A DNA stretch of 64,000 nucleotides from contig NW_003101680.1 in assembly GCF_000003855.2 (NCBI RefSeq), positions 1,684,976-1,748,975 of the forward strand. Reading direction: 5' to 3'. This DNA comes from Blastomyces gilchristii SLH14081 (taxonomy: Eukaryota; Ascomycota; Eurotiomycetes; Onygenales; Ajellomycetaceae). Both the position numbers and the translations under genes were made by a program. Position 1 is the stretch's first letter; each line of letters begins with the position of its first letter. The notes beneath the pieces were generated by a model. That model was not told the origin of the DNA. It made no database searches and saw only the letters and a program-made list of their open reading frames with translations. Below, in pieces: positions 12,626 through 23,026 of the stretch.

Positions 12626-14255
12626 CTAAATGGGATGTTCTGATCCTGCATCCTGCCCTCCACTCGCCCCCGCCCAAGGTGTCTTCGTCGGTGCCTGCGA
12701 ATTAGGCGCTGAGAACTGTCCCGCAGCCTCTCGATCTCGATTACTGCTCCATGGCGCCGTGGTCATAGCAGTTGGTGGAGCACGCAAAGGTCTAGTTCCA
12801 AGCTGCGCCGCCGCGAAGGGTGCGGACATCCCAGGGGCGGTAGAACCCACACCCCCGCCCATGCCGCCTGCCGGATTTGCCCAAGGAGCTTTCGTGCCTT
12901 GAAATCCCCTTGTGGCGGGATTGATGGGGGGTGGAGAGGCCATTTCGCCTGACCTTTCCGGCCGGTTCGAAAGGTGGACGGATGGAGGTACTGTCACGGC
13001 TGTGGGATCATGTTCCCAACGGAAAAGGGAACCGAAGGGGAAATGTTGGACGACAGGGAATTTGGAGAGGACTTCGGCATTGTACATTTTGATCATGCCC
13101 TAATTCCGTGTTAGCTAAGCCCGATTGCCATGATTGTCAGGCTACCAAAGAGATATTGGATAGGCCCATACCTTATTTATTTTCCCCCATCCATCTCGAA
13201 TCCCGGATATATCGTAAAGCATTGGGCTATGCTCCCAAAATGGACCCCTCTTCACATCGTATATAAAACCAATAGCTGAAAAATACATATTATTTTTCCG
13301 TTCCTTCTCGACTATATTCGCTTTTGCGACAGTAGCTGGCTCCGGGGAGTTCTGTAATGAGCCTTCAGTAGGGGTAAGGTCTGACTCTGATATTGGAGGA
13401 GATAATTGCGCAGATCCAAGGATATAAGGAAGAAAAGAATGGTCATCAAGGCCCCAGACGCCATGTGAGCCTGCGGGTTCGAGGGTGTATGTCCTTATCA
13501 GGCGTCGAGTCAACTCAAGATACCTACACGGGTAGATATGTAATAGTCAGTATACTTTTCTTTCAATAGGAATCGAGAGAACGCATATATCCCTATCAGA
13601 GAGTAACATACGGTTCAATCACACCCAAAACAATCCCCCTTTCTTCCACGCCCGCCCCAGCCTTCGGAAACCCGTTGAGCTTCCACAAACAACCCAAAAA
13701 AGCCACAAAGCTCAACTCATGCCCTGTCCCATAGTCTAGTCTCTGTTGGCTCCCAAAGCTCCCTAGAAAATACGTCGTAAGCTCCTCCTTCGCAGATACC
13801 GAATCGGGGCCTTGCGCTCCCTGCCGCAGCACCTCAGGCTGTAAACATTCATCCATCAATTCCGGCGCCCGTCTTTCCACTTCCTCCCACCATTTGCGGA
13901 AACTGACATTTCCAAAACGCCTCGGTCCCGTATCCGGGGGTACCTCATCGATTATCGAGTCTATCTTCGAGAGTAATAACTGCAGACGACGAACGGGCTC
14001 TGAGAACTCAACCGCATCGCAGTTGAGGGGCCAGGTTTGCACATGTTGAGAGCCATCCTCCGTTATTTTCGAAGGGACCATGGCGCGATTGAGCTGTAGG
14101 ATGAAGGTCATGATATCCCTGTAGGCGAGGGAGGTGAGGAATGTGGATACATCGTTACCCTCGTTGATCTTCTTGGAAGGGAGTTCGAAGTTATGTGGTT
14201 GCGAGGGGTCTAGGTGTTGGAGGTAAGGGGTGGAGAATGAAGCTTCTGCGGCCAT
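12626..14255 (-). CDS. RRD1: PP2A phosphatase activator (PTPA), peptidyl-prolyl isomerase family
   Basis: Phosphotyrosyl-phosphatase activator: folds and activates PP2A-type catalytic subunits and has prolyl-isomerase activity. Minus-strand exons 13612-14255, 13172-13523 and 12626-13099 give 489 aa. The PTPA domain runs over about residues 20-360: [68 protein letters not shown] and [19 protein letters not shown] are all strong family blocks. After it comes a ~110-aa Pro/Gly/Ala-rich tail ([14 protein letters not shown], repeated APW tripeptides). Long tails of this kind are typical of fungal Rrd1-type activators, while Rrd2-type ones lack them, so RRD1 is preferred. Donor GTATGT and acceptors GTAG and TTAG restore the frame exactly. 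Confidence 0.93.
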
Positions 14256-15031
14256 TGCGGTCGTAGTGAGGCGGGATAAGATACAAGAGCATTAGCTACA
14301 CGGATGGCTCTCTGCTCTCCGACTTTCCCAATTTCTAATGTCCTAGAGTGTGATGATTAACTGTAATATACTGAGGATTGTCATATGTTCTGCTGTTGAA
14401 GTGGGGATGTAGGGATGATTAGTTTGCGTGGTGCGGTGACAAAACCTATGAAATAACCATGTCATCATAAGATTAGGCTAAAGCTAGTTAAAGTTAAGAA
14501 CAATCGAGGTTCCTAAGTATTATTACATTTAGGGCGTGTTCAGTTGCAAGGTAATTTCAATACCGCGGGTGTCTGTTAAGTGGACCTTTTTAACAGAGGT
14601 TAACGGAGGTTAACCGTGCAACCGAACACGCCCTTAGTATTTATAGGTCTTCTATATCACCCTACTATGTAAAAAGAATTTCAATTTTCTATGTAATACG
14701 AGTTGAATATGCATTACCTATCTAAGCATAAACCAATTGTAAACTGTTAAGCAAAGAGTTGTATGGCGATGATGTCAGAGCAGTAACGATAATAATGGAT
14801 ACACAAATAAACCCATGTCCCCTAGTACGGGGTACGCGCCTATTTATATAAACCTACGCCCTTAATTGAATAACGTTAGCCTTCCCCGTTGAGAATGATG
14901 ATGCCATCGGTGCATTCATATCTCGTGTGACAAAGGTTCTGCCGGGGATAAGGGTTAGATAGAGAAACCTAGATGAAGCAGATAGGGCTGTAAAATAAAA
15001 TAGGGAAGCGGAAAATAACGATGGTGGCAGA
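14256..15031. other. intergenic region carrying a MITE
   Basis: About 780 bases upstream of RRD1 and beyond the 3' end of the next minus-strand gene. AT-rich; the only defined element is the MITE at 14532-14633. No gene was recognised. Confidence 0.5.
14532..14633. mobile_element. 102-bp MITE, PIF/Harbinger (Tourist) type
   Basis: The ends are inverted repeats: gggcgtgttcagttgca at 14532-14548 and its reverse complement with one mismatch at 14617-14633. They are flanked by a 3-bp direct repeat TTA (14529-14531 and 14634-14636). The TIR start GGGCGTGTTC and the TTA target duplication are both characteristic of PIF/Harbinger elements. The inside holds a repeated aggttaac motif and no coding capacity, so it must be non-autonomous. 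The ends and duplication are read directly; the superfamily is inferred from them. Confidence 0.8.
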
Positions 15032-15476
15032 TCATTGATCGGAATCTTCTCCGGATTCTGAATCATCTTCTGAGTTTGAAGATTCATCCTGATTTTCGTC
15101 GGGTTCAAACCCAGCTTCATACGCGAGCAGTTTAGCCAAATGTGCTTGAGAAGTTTGCAAAACAGTACTGGGTTTTCGCTGTATTCTCAGCCCCTTCGCC
15201 ATTTCTTTCGCGGACAAAGTGGATTCTCCGCAGCCATGCTACCCCAAGTTGAATCCTATGCCAGTCCGTGAAGTTGCTTTGCCGGGTACTGACAAGTCCC
15301 TTGCAATTATTGGCTTTTGAGACTGCGCCTATTCGAGGTTGAAATTCAGCCAGACTCTTTAGTAATCTTGACTCGGAGGCTATAGAGCTCTCCGATGCGT
15401 GTCCCTTTCGCATGCGTCTGAGGCCGGGAAGCGCAGAATCAGTTCCCGCCTTTCGTATTTCATCGTAGCTCACCAT
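15032..15476 (-). CDS. small acidic-tailed protein of unknown function
   Basis: Minus-strand two-exon model: 15294-15476 and 15032-15238, joined by a 55-nt intron (GTCAGT donor, GGTAG acceptor) in phase 0, giving 129 aa. The protein starts MVSYDEIRKAG and has a basic first half with LPGLRRMRKGH; the second exon ends in a strongly acidic tail (SSNSEDDSESGEDSD) after a helical segment (LQTSQAHLAKLLAYEAGFEP). I do not recognise it. The composition suggests a small nuclear protein. The start is uncertain because the ATG is followed by GTGAGC, which could itself be a donor, so an additional upstream exon is possible. Confidence 0.45.
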
Positions 15477-15571
15477 CTCATGATTTCAGCCCCCCAAATA
15501 GTCCGGATTTGTATTTCAAAGACGAATTAGTTCGTTCCCTCTTTTAAGGTAAAAAACAGCTATAGAACCTA

Positions 15572-15841
15572 TCACATTTCCGTCCAGAGCTTACAGCGTG
15601 CATCAGTGCTAAAGTAGCAAAAATTCGCGCAGGAGACGTTCAGGTATCCTTGAAGACTAACGCAATGGAGAAAGGGCTCACGTCCATTTATGCAAAACTC
15701 GCATTCAGGTTGAGTTATGTCGCCGCGGCACTGTACAAGACTAGCTTCGATATGTGCATTCGTGTTTAGATGGGTTGGGAATGAAGTCTGCCGCATTGCA
15801 CATAATGCGATATCGTGGAAAACACAAGTGTTCATATTCAT
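15572..15841 (-). CDS. cysteine-rich DUF3716-like protein or fragment
   Basis: Minus-strand frame of 89 aa. The C-terminal half has the pattern ECEFCINGREPFLHCVSL, then SCANFCYFSTDARCKLW: two Cys pairs around a GPF-like turn and the SCANC-type block seen in the fungal DUF3716 domain. One residue is inserted in that block (SCANFC rather than SCANC). The domain is common in Eurotiomycetes, often near retroelements or in expanded families, and its function is unknown. The region upstream is open in another frame (15741-16037, minus), so a 5' exon could be missing from this model. I could not place an intron that keeps the frame, so this may also be a fragment. Confidence 0.45.
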   Translation of the reverse strand: MNMNTCVFHDIALCAMRQTSFPTHLNTNAHIEASLVQCRGDITQPECEFCINGREPFLHCVSLQGYLNVSCANFCYFSTDARCKLWTEM

Positions 15842-16213
15842 TCTCTAAAACATCTTCCGGGGGTTCTGTAGTTGATGCGGCCATTCTTTGGATAATGTAT
15901 TTCAGCCAGTATGAAGAGGTGCTGCTTGTTGCTCCGAGTCGCGCGGCAGAGCTCGGCGACGAGTTGGCGGCTAATTTACCCAATCGAGCACCACGTGCTA
16001 GTTCCCGTCTTGAGCTTGAGCCCGCAACATCAACCAACCCGTCGACACAGAGAGCTTCCCAAGCGCTCCCTAGGACTCACGGCTTGCCCAAGCCAACAAA
16101 CGTCACCCCACCGGAATTGCAATTTATGAGGCATCGGTGGAAGATGGCATTTTAATAAGCACACAGGGTGAAGTTACCAAGAAACCTCGCCCTTTCACTC
16201 ATTACTCACCACA
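15842..16213. other. divergent intergenic region
   Basis: About 370 bases upstream of the Myb-like gene; it may also contain an undetected 5' exon of the DUF3716-like gene on the minus strand (an open frame covers 15842-16037). No regulatory site can be named. Confidence 0.4.
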
Positions 16214-18551
16214 ATGGATTCAAGGTACGAAGATGAAGGCCCCGGACCTCAGCTCTCAGTGGAGCTTTTACGGTCAATCTGGACGACCCAACAAAACGAT
16301 GACGATGATGCCTCGTCTAACCGCGAAAACATCCCCGCGAATTCCGCTATTGGTAAACGCAAGCGACAGGATTCTGAGGTGTTACGTGATCCGTCGCCCC
16401 CACTGGTGGAGAACAATGCGAAGCCACTGAGTCCATTCGAGTCGGTCAAATTGAAACGACCACAACGAGCGAAGCGAGTGGCTACTAAAACAGCCCGCAA
16501 CAATCGTGGTCGAAAAGATACCTATGTTATTCCTAATACACCTAAACCTCTGAAACGCTTCACTCGTAATGTGGGGCGGCATTCTATTCCAAAAACTGGG
16601 ACTTTTAATGATTTCGATAGCGAGCTAGATAAAGAGGGCGATTCAAGGGCAGCGTATCGGTCTAATCGTGCAGGACCTAATGTAACGAACCTTCGAGACG
16701 ATGAGAAAGTTTCAGCTAGTGGAGAGTGGTCCGACTCCTGGTCTGAAGAGGAAGAAAGTGCAGATGAAGATCAACATGATGAGAATTACAGAAGTGAAGA
16801 GGAAGTCAAAGAGTATACCGGAAACAGAGGACTGAAACAAACTGAATATGCAGAACCACCCCCAAGTCTCAGCACTCCGCGGCGTTCATCCCGGTTAAGA
16901 GTGCTGCGTTCGCACCCGTCGTATGGACTTTTCAGATCTCATCGAAGGTCAGAGCAGGCGTTTAGCTCGCCTAAATCTGCTGGGAGTAAACGACCATTAA
17001 CCAGACTAATGAAAAAAATGCTAGACAGCGTTGAAGCAGGCGAGCCTCCCCACTCGTCTCCACCGCCTCAGAGCAGAGCTACAGAGTCGGAGAATGGGGA
17101 CGGCAGTGATGTTTCTTCGGCCGGGGAAGATCCAATGCATGAGGACTCTCAACAAGCCGGAAATCGTGCGGTTATATCCCCGCCTGAAAGCCCTGAGAAT
17201 AACGCATGCGAAGAAGGTGGAGATGTCGATACCGAGAATGAGCATCGGATCGCTCCTCACAGTGCGTCTGAGCATGACGTTCAAATTAGGACCGGAAGCG
17301 AAAACAATGAATCAGATCACGAAGTGCAAAGCCAGCATGAGAGCGTCTCTGACATCTGTGATTTCGAGGATGGATCTGAAATGGAATCCGAGTCTGGAGA
17401 AACGGATGTTGAGGAGGTCCCTATGCAAGATCCTGATGATGTAGACTTTTGGTCTGCCGCCGCGCTTTTTGGCCAACATACCAACTGGTCCGATCTTTTT
17501 GCAGAAGTCAAAAAGCTCATCCCGAGTCCCAACCTCACACAAAGGAGCCCTCTTCTACGTAAACCTCTAGCAGCAATCACACAAGCCAAGCAACTCTACG
17601 CCCGAACAAGAGAAATTCGACAGGACTATCAAACGGTGCCGGACTACTTGTGCGAAGCAGAAAAATCCAATGCCCAGGAGGTCGTAGAGCAAATATATCA
17701 CATCTTGTCTAGAGTCCGTCTAGTTTTCGATGAGAAGGGTAACCTTGTTAGCGACAATCGTGAGCTGAAGCGAAAACGGCAAGCCGTCCTTGAGATTGCT
17801 ATCTATGCTGTACCGGGAGTAGTAAGCTTATTGAAATTATGCCTCGCAGCACACTACATCGATAATGAGCTCTCCATTGACGGAATGAAACAGTTGACAC
17901 AGCTGCTGCAATCATTTTCCCTCTTGTGCGAAAGGATCCAGCCCAAGTTTTTCCGGCCATACATCCATTTCGGAGACACTCTCCAGCAGATCAGAGTCGT
18001 GGTTCGTTTCTTGTGGACGATTTTTGATAGCCAATCGAACCGGCTACTGACCAAACGGCGACTGGAACGATTTAACAACATTCATCAGAAATGGGTTGGG
18101 CCTCGTCGAAGCATGCAATACAAGCGCCCGCATCGCCAAGAAGTAACCCTGCCGCCGACAGATGATGAGCAGGATGATCATGTTTCCATCATATCTATTG
18201 ATGAAAACTCGTCAAATGAACAGCTACCTGAGGGTCCAGACGAGTTTCCCTGGACGACGGCAGAGAGCGAAGCGCTTGTTACCGGTTTAGAGAGATATCG
18301 AGGTACTGTGCTCTTATTTTGGGACGCGTAGGCCAACCACAACCTCATTTACAGCATACTAATCAATTTCTACAACAGGCCTCGATCGGTATACCATGAT
18401 ACGTCGCGACTTCAGGACAGAGCTGAGCGGTCGAACCATGGAAGACCTGCGCGTGAAGGCGCGGGAGATTCGAGATTCATATGTTGCTGCGGTGCGGCTT
18501 GATAATCTTACCATGGACCCGCGACAATGGGGTTGGCTCTTGGAAGTTTGA
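16214..18551 (+). CDS. protein with C-terminal Myb/SANT (telobox-like) domain
   Basis: Exons 16214-18302 and 18379-18551 give 753 aa. The first ~420 residues are charged, low-complexity and rich in Ser, Glu and basic clusters (GKRKRQ, KLKRPQRAKRVATK), pointing to the nucleus. Residues ~420-640 are predicted helical (DFWSAAALFGQHTNW, QTVPDYLCEAEK, AIYAVPGVVSLLKLCL). The last ~75 residues, split by the intron, read FPWTTAESEALVTGLERYRG, then LDRYTMIRRDF and LSGRTMEDLRVKAREI. This is a Myb-like repeat with the helix-3 pattern R-T-x-x-D-L-x-x-K-x-R resembling a telobox. A helical middle plus a C-terminal Myb resembles Taz1/TRF-type telomere proteins, but this is an inference from layout and one domain. 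Confidence 0.65.
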
Positions 18552-19224
18552 GTGAAACTAGTACATGTACCTTTACATCAGTTCGGTATTTATTTTACGG
18601 AAAATGACATTTCCTTGCATATGTTCTATGTGTAATGGAGTATACACATCGCTATAGCTTCGCCCATGTCGACCTGGTGTATGCTGCCTGCGAAGGTGTT
18701 CCCGTCGAGATCCTACTTTATCCGTGCTATGATTTGAAGCATCTTCCCTAAGGCTTATGGAACGAGTAACGGCACTATCCATGGATGACTATTTCCGCGC
18801 TTGCCCTCTCAGACGTCAATCCCTCATCCGAACAGCTTGGCGCAGAGCCTGAAAAAGAGTCACTATTCACGTATTACAACATTCATAGGCTATGCTAGAA
18901 GTGTAACCTATCGTGCGATTACCCCTGGTTCCGCACAATCATTAAAAAAAATAGCTAGTTCGCAAAACTCCTACGTCTGAAATACAAATGTTGTTCTCCC
19001 CGCTGCTCTTCGGTTTAACTGATCTGAAGATCGATGGTTTCGAGGGCAGCGATGGAGCATTGAATTGATTGGATGGAAGAATATGTGTCAATCCAAATTC
19101 ATTGATTGACGGACGAGCCCTATTCGATGCGGTTCTCGGTCCCAGGGATGAGAGAAGAGGTGTCGAAGGAAGTATTTTGGCGTACTTCGAAGGAGTATAG
19201 GGTAAAGTAAATTCGACCACCACT

Positions 19225-19424
19225 TCAAGCTATTGAATAATGCAAGGTCATTACGGGCTCTTTAGCTGGGGGGGAGGGCGTTGGCTTTGTCGCGGTGGAA
19301 GGGGTGGAGGAAGGGGGATAGGTGGGAGGTTTTGGTCGTTGGCAAGGGTGAGGGTTGCGGTTGCGGTGAGGAGGGGGCCGATGCGGAGGAGTTTGTGCGG
19401 GTCGAGCAGAAGGGTGGAGGCCAT
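19225..19424 (-). pseudogene. possible frameshifted relic of a small DUF1772-like membrane protein
   Basis: On the minus strand an ATG at 19424 opens MASTLLLDPHKLLRIGPLLT followed by ATATLTLANDQ, a hydrophobic N-terminal segment. The frame then runs into proline-rich sequence and stops, but a different frame of the same DNA continues with LSPFLHPFHRDKANALPPA. In fungal DUF1772-like proteins these two segments normally lie in one frame with a short link. That suggests a frameshift, or an unusual short intron that I could not place. The base composition is GC-richer than its surroundings. The similarity is from memory of the family and needs a search; the two open pieces are directly visible. 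Confidence 0.25.
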
Positions 19425-21003
19425 TGTTGTGTTGTGTTCTTGATTGATATGGATCGTTTCGTAGGGGGTGTTTTTGTCGGTAACTAACTATATTCCGAGG
19501 GTGTGGTTGAGTATATGCTCCCTAGTGTTGGGAGGTCTGCGGAGCTATAAGTTAGTTGACCTAGATATTATAGCTAACTAGTTATATATACCACCAAATC
19601 ACTCCATCCCGGGTCTGCTCAGACCAGGTGGATACTTGTCTCCCTCCCTGGCGAGATGGGAGGATCCCGCGCTATTAGCTATAAACAAGGGGGTTCAAGT
19701 GCGACAGAATCGCCAGCGGCGGGGTTCCGGGATAGTAGCGGCAGGCCGGTTAACATGAGGGGTTGCCGGAGCGCCTTACTCCAATTCATGCTCTCAACAG
19801 CTGTGATATCCCGCCATACCATACCAATAGCAGACAAATAATGATGGGATTGAATATTTTCAAACAAGTGCAGCCGTGAAGCCAAGCTCATTGGGCGTTG
19901 CGTTTCTAAACCATATGTCTTCTTCTCTCTCTCTCTCACCGGCAACGATGTGATGATGCCGCGGGGAAGGGCAATCAAGCGTGAGAGGCCCATTCATATG
20001 CATGGATGGTATGTACATGTATGTACATGTACAGTACATCTGCATCTTCAATCTAATAATGTTGAGAATGTCTGCCAGCTCTGATGCAAGCCGATTTTGC
20101 ATGTCTGCGACCATGTCAACAACAAGCACAGCTATTCCACATGCACACAGAAGTAAGTGTCACCGGCAACATTTGCGTGCTTTGCAAAGGGTATGGGGTG
20201 CGTGATGTTAAGTTGGAAGGAGAGAATGATGGTTGATGTAGATTTTCTCCACACACTAACTAAAATACATTTTAAATATATAAAATAAGCTTGGTGTGAA
20301 AACCGCCCCGTCATTGTTCACGACTATCAACTTGATAAACTCTCCCTATCCTTGTGATTTCGCTCGCTATGGGGGATGCCGTTCGCCTCTTATATACCTG
20401 TGTGAGATGCAAGAGTCCTGCTTGCCTCAAACCTGTTTCTGAATCAAGAGTGCGATTTTACAACAGCCTCACTTCCCACATGATCTATTATTGCTGAAGC
20501 ACAGTAAGTAGTGGCTATTATATTACCTCTCCGCAACTGGAACATCGATATGGCAAGCATCGCAGGGACCTTGCAAGATTCCAGCGCTGGAAAAGCAAGC
20601 AACTTGGGATTCCAATCTCGATACCCAATCCGACTTGTCTCACGTCGTCTTTGAGCCTCAATCTGAGCCATCACAATTTGTTTAGCAGAGAAGGAAATCA
20701 ATCACATTACTGTGCTAATACTTGCCTGGAGTTGCTTTTTTTTCGGCAGTTGAAGTCCAATCAGGCCAGAGGCACAGTGGCAGAAGAATGGTGACAAGAG
20801 GTCAGGGACTACATGATGTGGTCACTGGCATAATGACGAGAAGGGGCCTATTAGTGACAAATGGGTCAAATTATTTTAATGGGTATTTTATAGTGTTACA
20901 CTGAGCACATATCAATGATACTGATTGAACGGAGTACGGAGTATTAGCAATCAAGATCTCCTCATTGAAGGTTGTATGAAATAGTTACCTACATAAGTGG
21001 AGG

Positions 21004-21125
21004 GCTCTAGACCTGGGACAGTCTCAATACCCAGGCCAGTCTCTCTTCTCAGGGGGTCTCTATACCTGGGGGTTTCTATATCTGAGAGTCTCTATACCGG
21101 GGGGGGGGGGGGGGGGGCTCTATAG
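21004..21125. repeat. degenerate minisatellite ending in a G19 run
   Basis: Imperfect units related to gtctctatacctggg occur at about 21004, 21021, 21056, 21073, 21088 and 21117. The unit starting at 21088 ends in 19 consecutive G residues (21099-21117). Spacing is irregular. Confidence 0.65.
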
Positions 21126-21347
21126 TATAGTTTCAACCAAATGAATTGAAATCTCTGAACAGAATAAAGGAAGATGACTTCAGACAGTCGAGATAGTGAA
21201 AGCATCCTCAGATTAATACACTATGTATAACACTCTCATAAAGTTGACAGTAGAGAGTAGAGAGTGACAGTACTGTATCTTCTCATTATCTACTACTGTC
21301 AGTAACAGAGATTACTTGTTCATACAGTGAGTGTATAATCTTTCCAG

Positions 21348-21416
21348 TTTTTTTTTTTTTTTTTTTTCTTTCTTCTTCTTTCTTTCATTCTTTCATTCAT
21401 TCATTCATTCTTTTTT
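21348..21416. repeat. T20 homopolymer followed by ctt/cattc microsatellite
   Basis: Twenty T residues at 21348-21367 are followed by cttt/cttc units and then several cattc/cattcatt units to about 21416. Confidence 0.8.
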
Positions 21417-22949
21417 AACACATAATATGAATCAATGAAAAGTCAATTACTGACCTATTATAATTTAGCAGGGGCATCCTCTAGGTAGTTATCAATTATG
21501 GTTGTCTGGACGGAGTATAAATTGCCGAATTTTGCCTTTCCCCCACTCCCGCGCGCCCCATTCCCATTCCCGGCGAAGATCTGGGGTCATCGGTTGGTGC
21601 CACGATTATGCCTTTTAGTTTGATGGAGTTCCGCACATGCACGTACGTACATACTGTGCGTACATACCATACAGGTAGTTGCTGCTGCGTTGGTCACCGT
21701 TGTTGGATCACGAAAGCCGCTCGGCTGAGCGGGGGTGAGGGGACCCGAGAGGAATGCTAGGCGTTGATCCGCGATTCGCTATCTTCATTTCACCCCGCTG
21801 CGGCCAGCATGTAAGGATGTTGCGATGCAGATGAAATTGCGGCCCAAAGGCATTCAGGTGGTGTGAACATTTTATCAGATCCGATGACTTACGCCGCGTA
21901 TGGATGGGGAATTAGCCTTTTGGGCGGGCGGGTTTAGTTGGTTCCAAGGGCCATGCTTGTCTGGTTGACTGCTACCTACCTACCAGGAACCATGGATGGT
22001 TGCTTGTTTGGTGTTTATTTATTTGGTGTTTCTTCTGTTTTGGATTTTGAGATGGATCGAGGGTTATATTTTTGTGCTGGCAGCCTCAGGTACGTACTCA
22101 GGGGCGATGATGATGGTGATTGATACCACTCGGGGGAATACTAGTAGATGTCTCTGTCTGGGCTGGCAGAAATGAAGCTGCTGGTCTGAATCAATAGACC
22201 CTTAACTACTTTAACTAAACTTCAACTAAATAACTACTTAACTAGTTAGCACACCCACCGACGTAGGGAGGGAGGGTGGAGTGATGGATGGCTCGGATGG
22301 AATATTCCCAAAGCCTTGCTGGGATACCTCAACTTGCACAACAATTGCAGATAGATCAATTGCCTTTGCTTGTAGAAAGAAGCTGCTTTTATTCCTGTGT
22401 GTTTTTTTATCCGCCGTTGTTTGTTGATGAGAATAATAAATAGGCTCTTAATTAAATATCTGCAACATTAAGTTCACTATTATTGTAACAAACCCTTCAC
22501 ATCCGGTTGAACCATCTGTAAATCTGTAACTATCATCCATAATCTCTCTGTCCATGCAGTGATTCTGTTGAAATTCTCTCTTTATTTTATCCTCAAGAAA
22601 CCATTAGTTACATATCCCCATCCCATCTTTGCTTTTTCCTTCCTGTCCTCTGCGCCTCCCGTGACTGGCGCTGACACTAATCCGTACTTTGTAGTCCAAG
22701 CTGCTGTTTCTCGCCCTTTTTTCCACCCTATTTTTTTTCTCCTTCTCTCTCCTCTCTCCTCTTCATCTTCCTCCTCTTCTTCTTGTTCTGCTATTCCCTC
22801 TTCTATCCACCGCCCTCAAATTCATCCTCCTCCAACCATTGCCCTTATGTACTGGCTCTGACTGGGAACCTCCCCAAAGTCCCAGTCAATTGTCCTCGTC
22901 TTGTTCCCTGCACTCCCTCTCTCCCCCTCGTACCCCGACCAAGCTTGGA

Positions 22950-22971
22950 CCCCCCCCCCCCCCCCCCCCCC
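22950..22971. repeat. C22 homopolymer upstream of a gene start
   Basis: Twenty-two consecutive C residues lie 56-77 bases before the ATG of the coiled-coil gene, at the end of a long CT-rich stretch. Probably in the 5' UTR or core promoter. Confidence 0.8.
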
Positions 22972-23026
22972 TCCCCTAATTAAGTGCTCACAAACTACAC
23001 CCAAAGATCCCTCCAATCCCCATAAC

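Larger units (their letters stand above)
18552..23026. other. gene-poor region with simple repeats
   Basis: About 4.5 kb with no intact gene that I can support. It contains a possible frameshifted relic (19225-19424), TAACTAGTTA palindromes (19575-19584 and 22239-22248), a degenerate minisatellite ending in a G19 run (21004-21125), a T20 plus cattc microsatellite (21348-21416), and a long pyrimidine tract (22559-22971) that ends in a C22 run and leads into the next gene. The final few hundred bases are probably promoter and 5' UTR of the coiled-coil gene. Confidence 0.5.
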
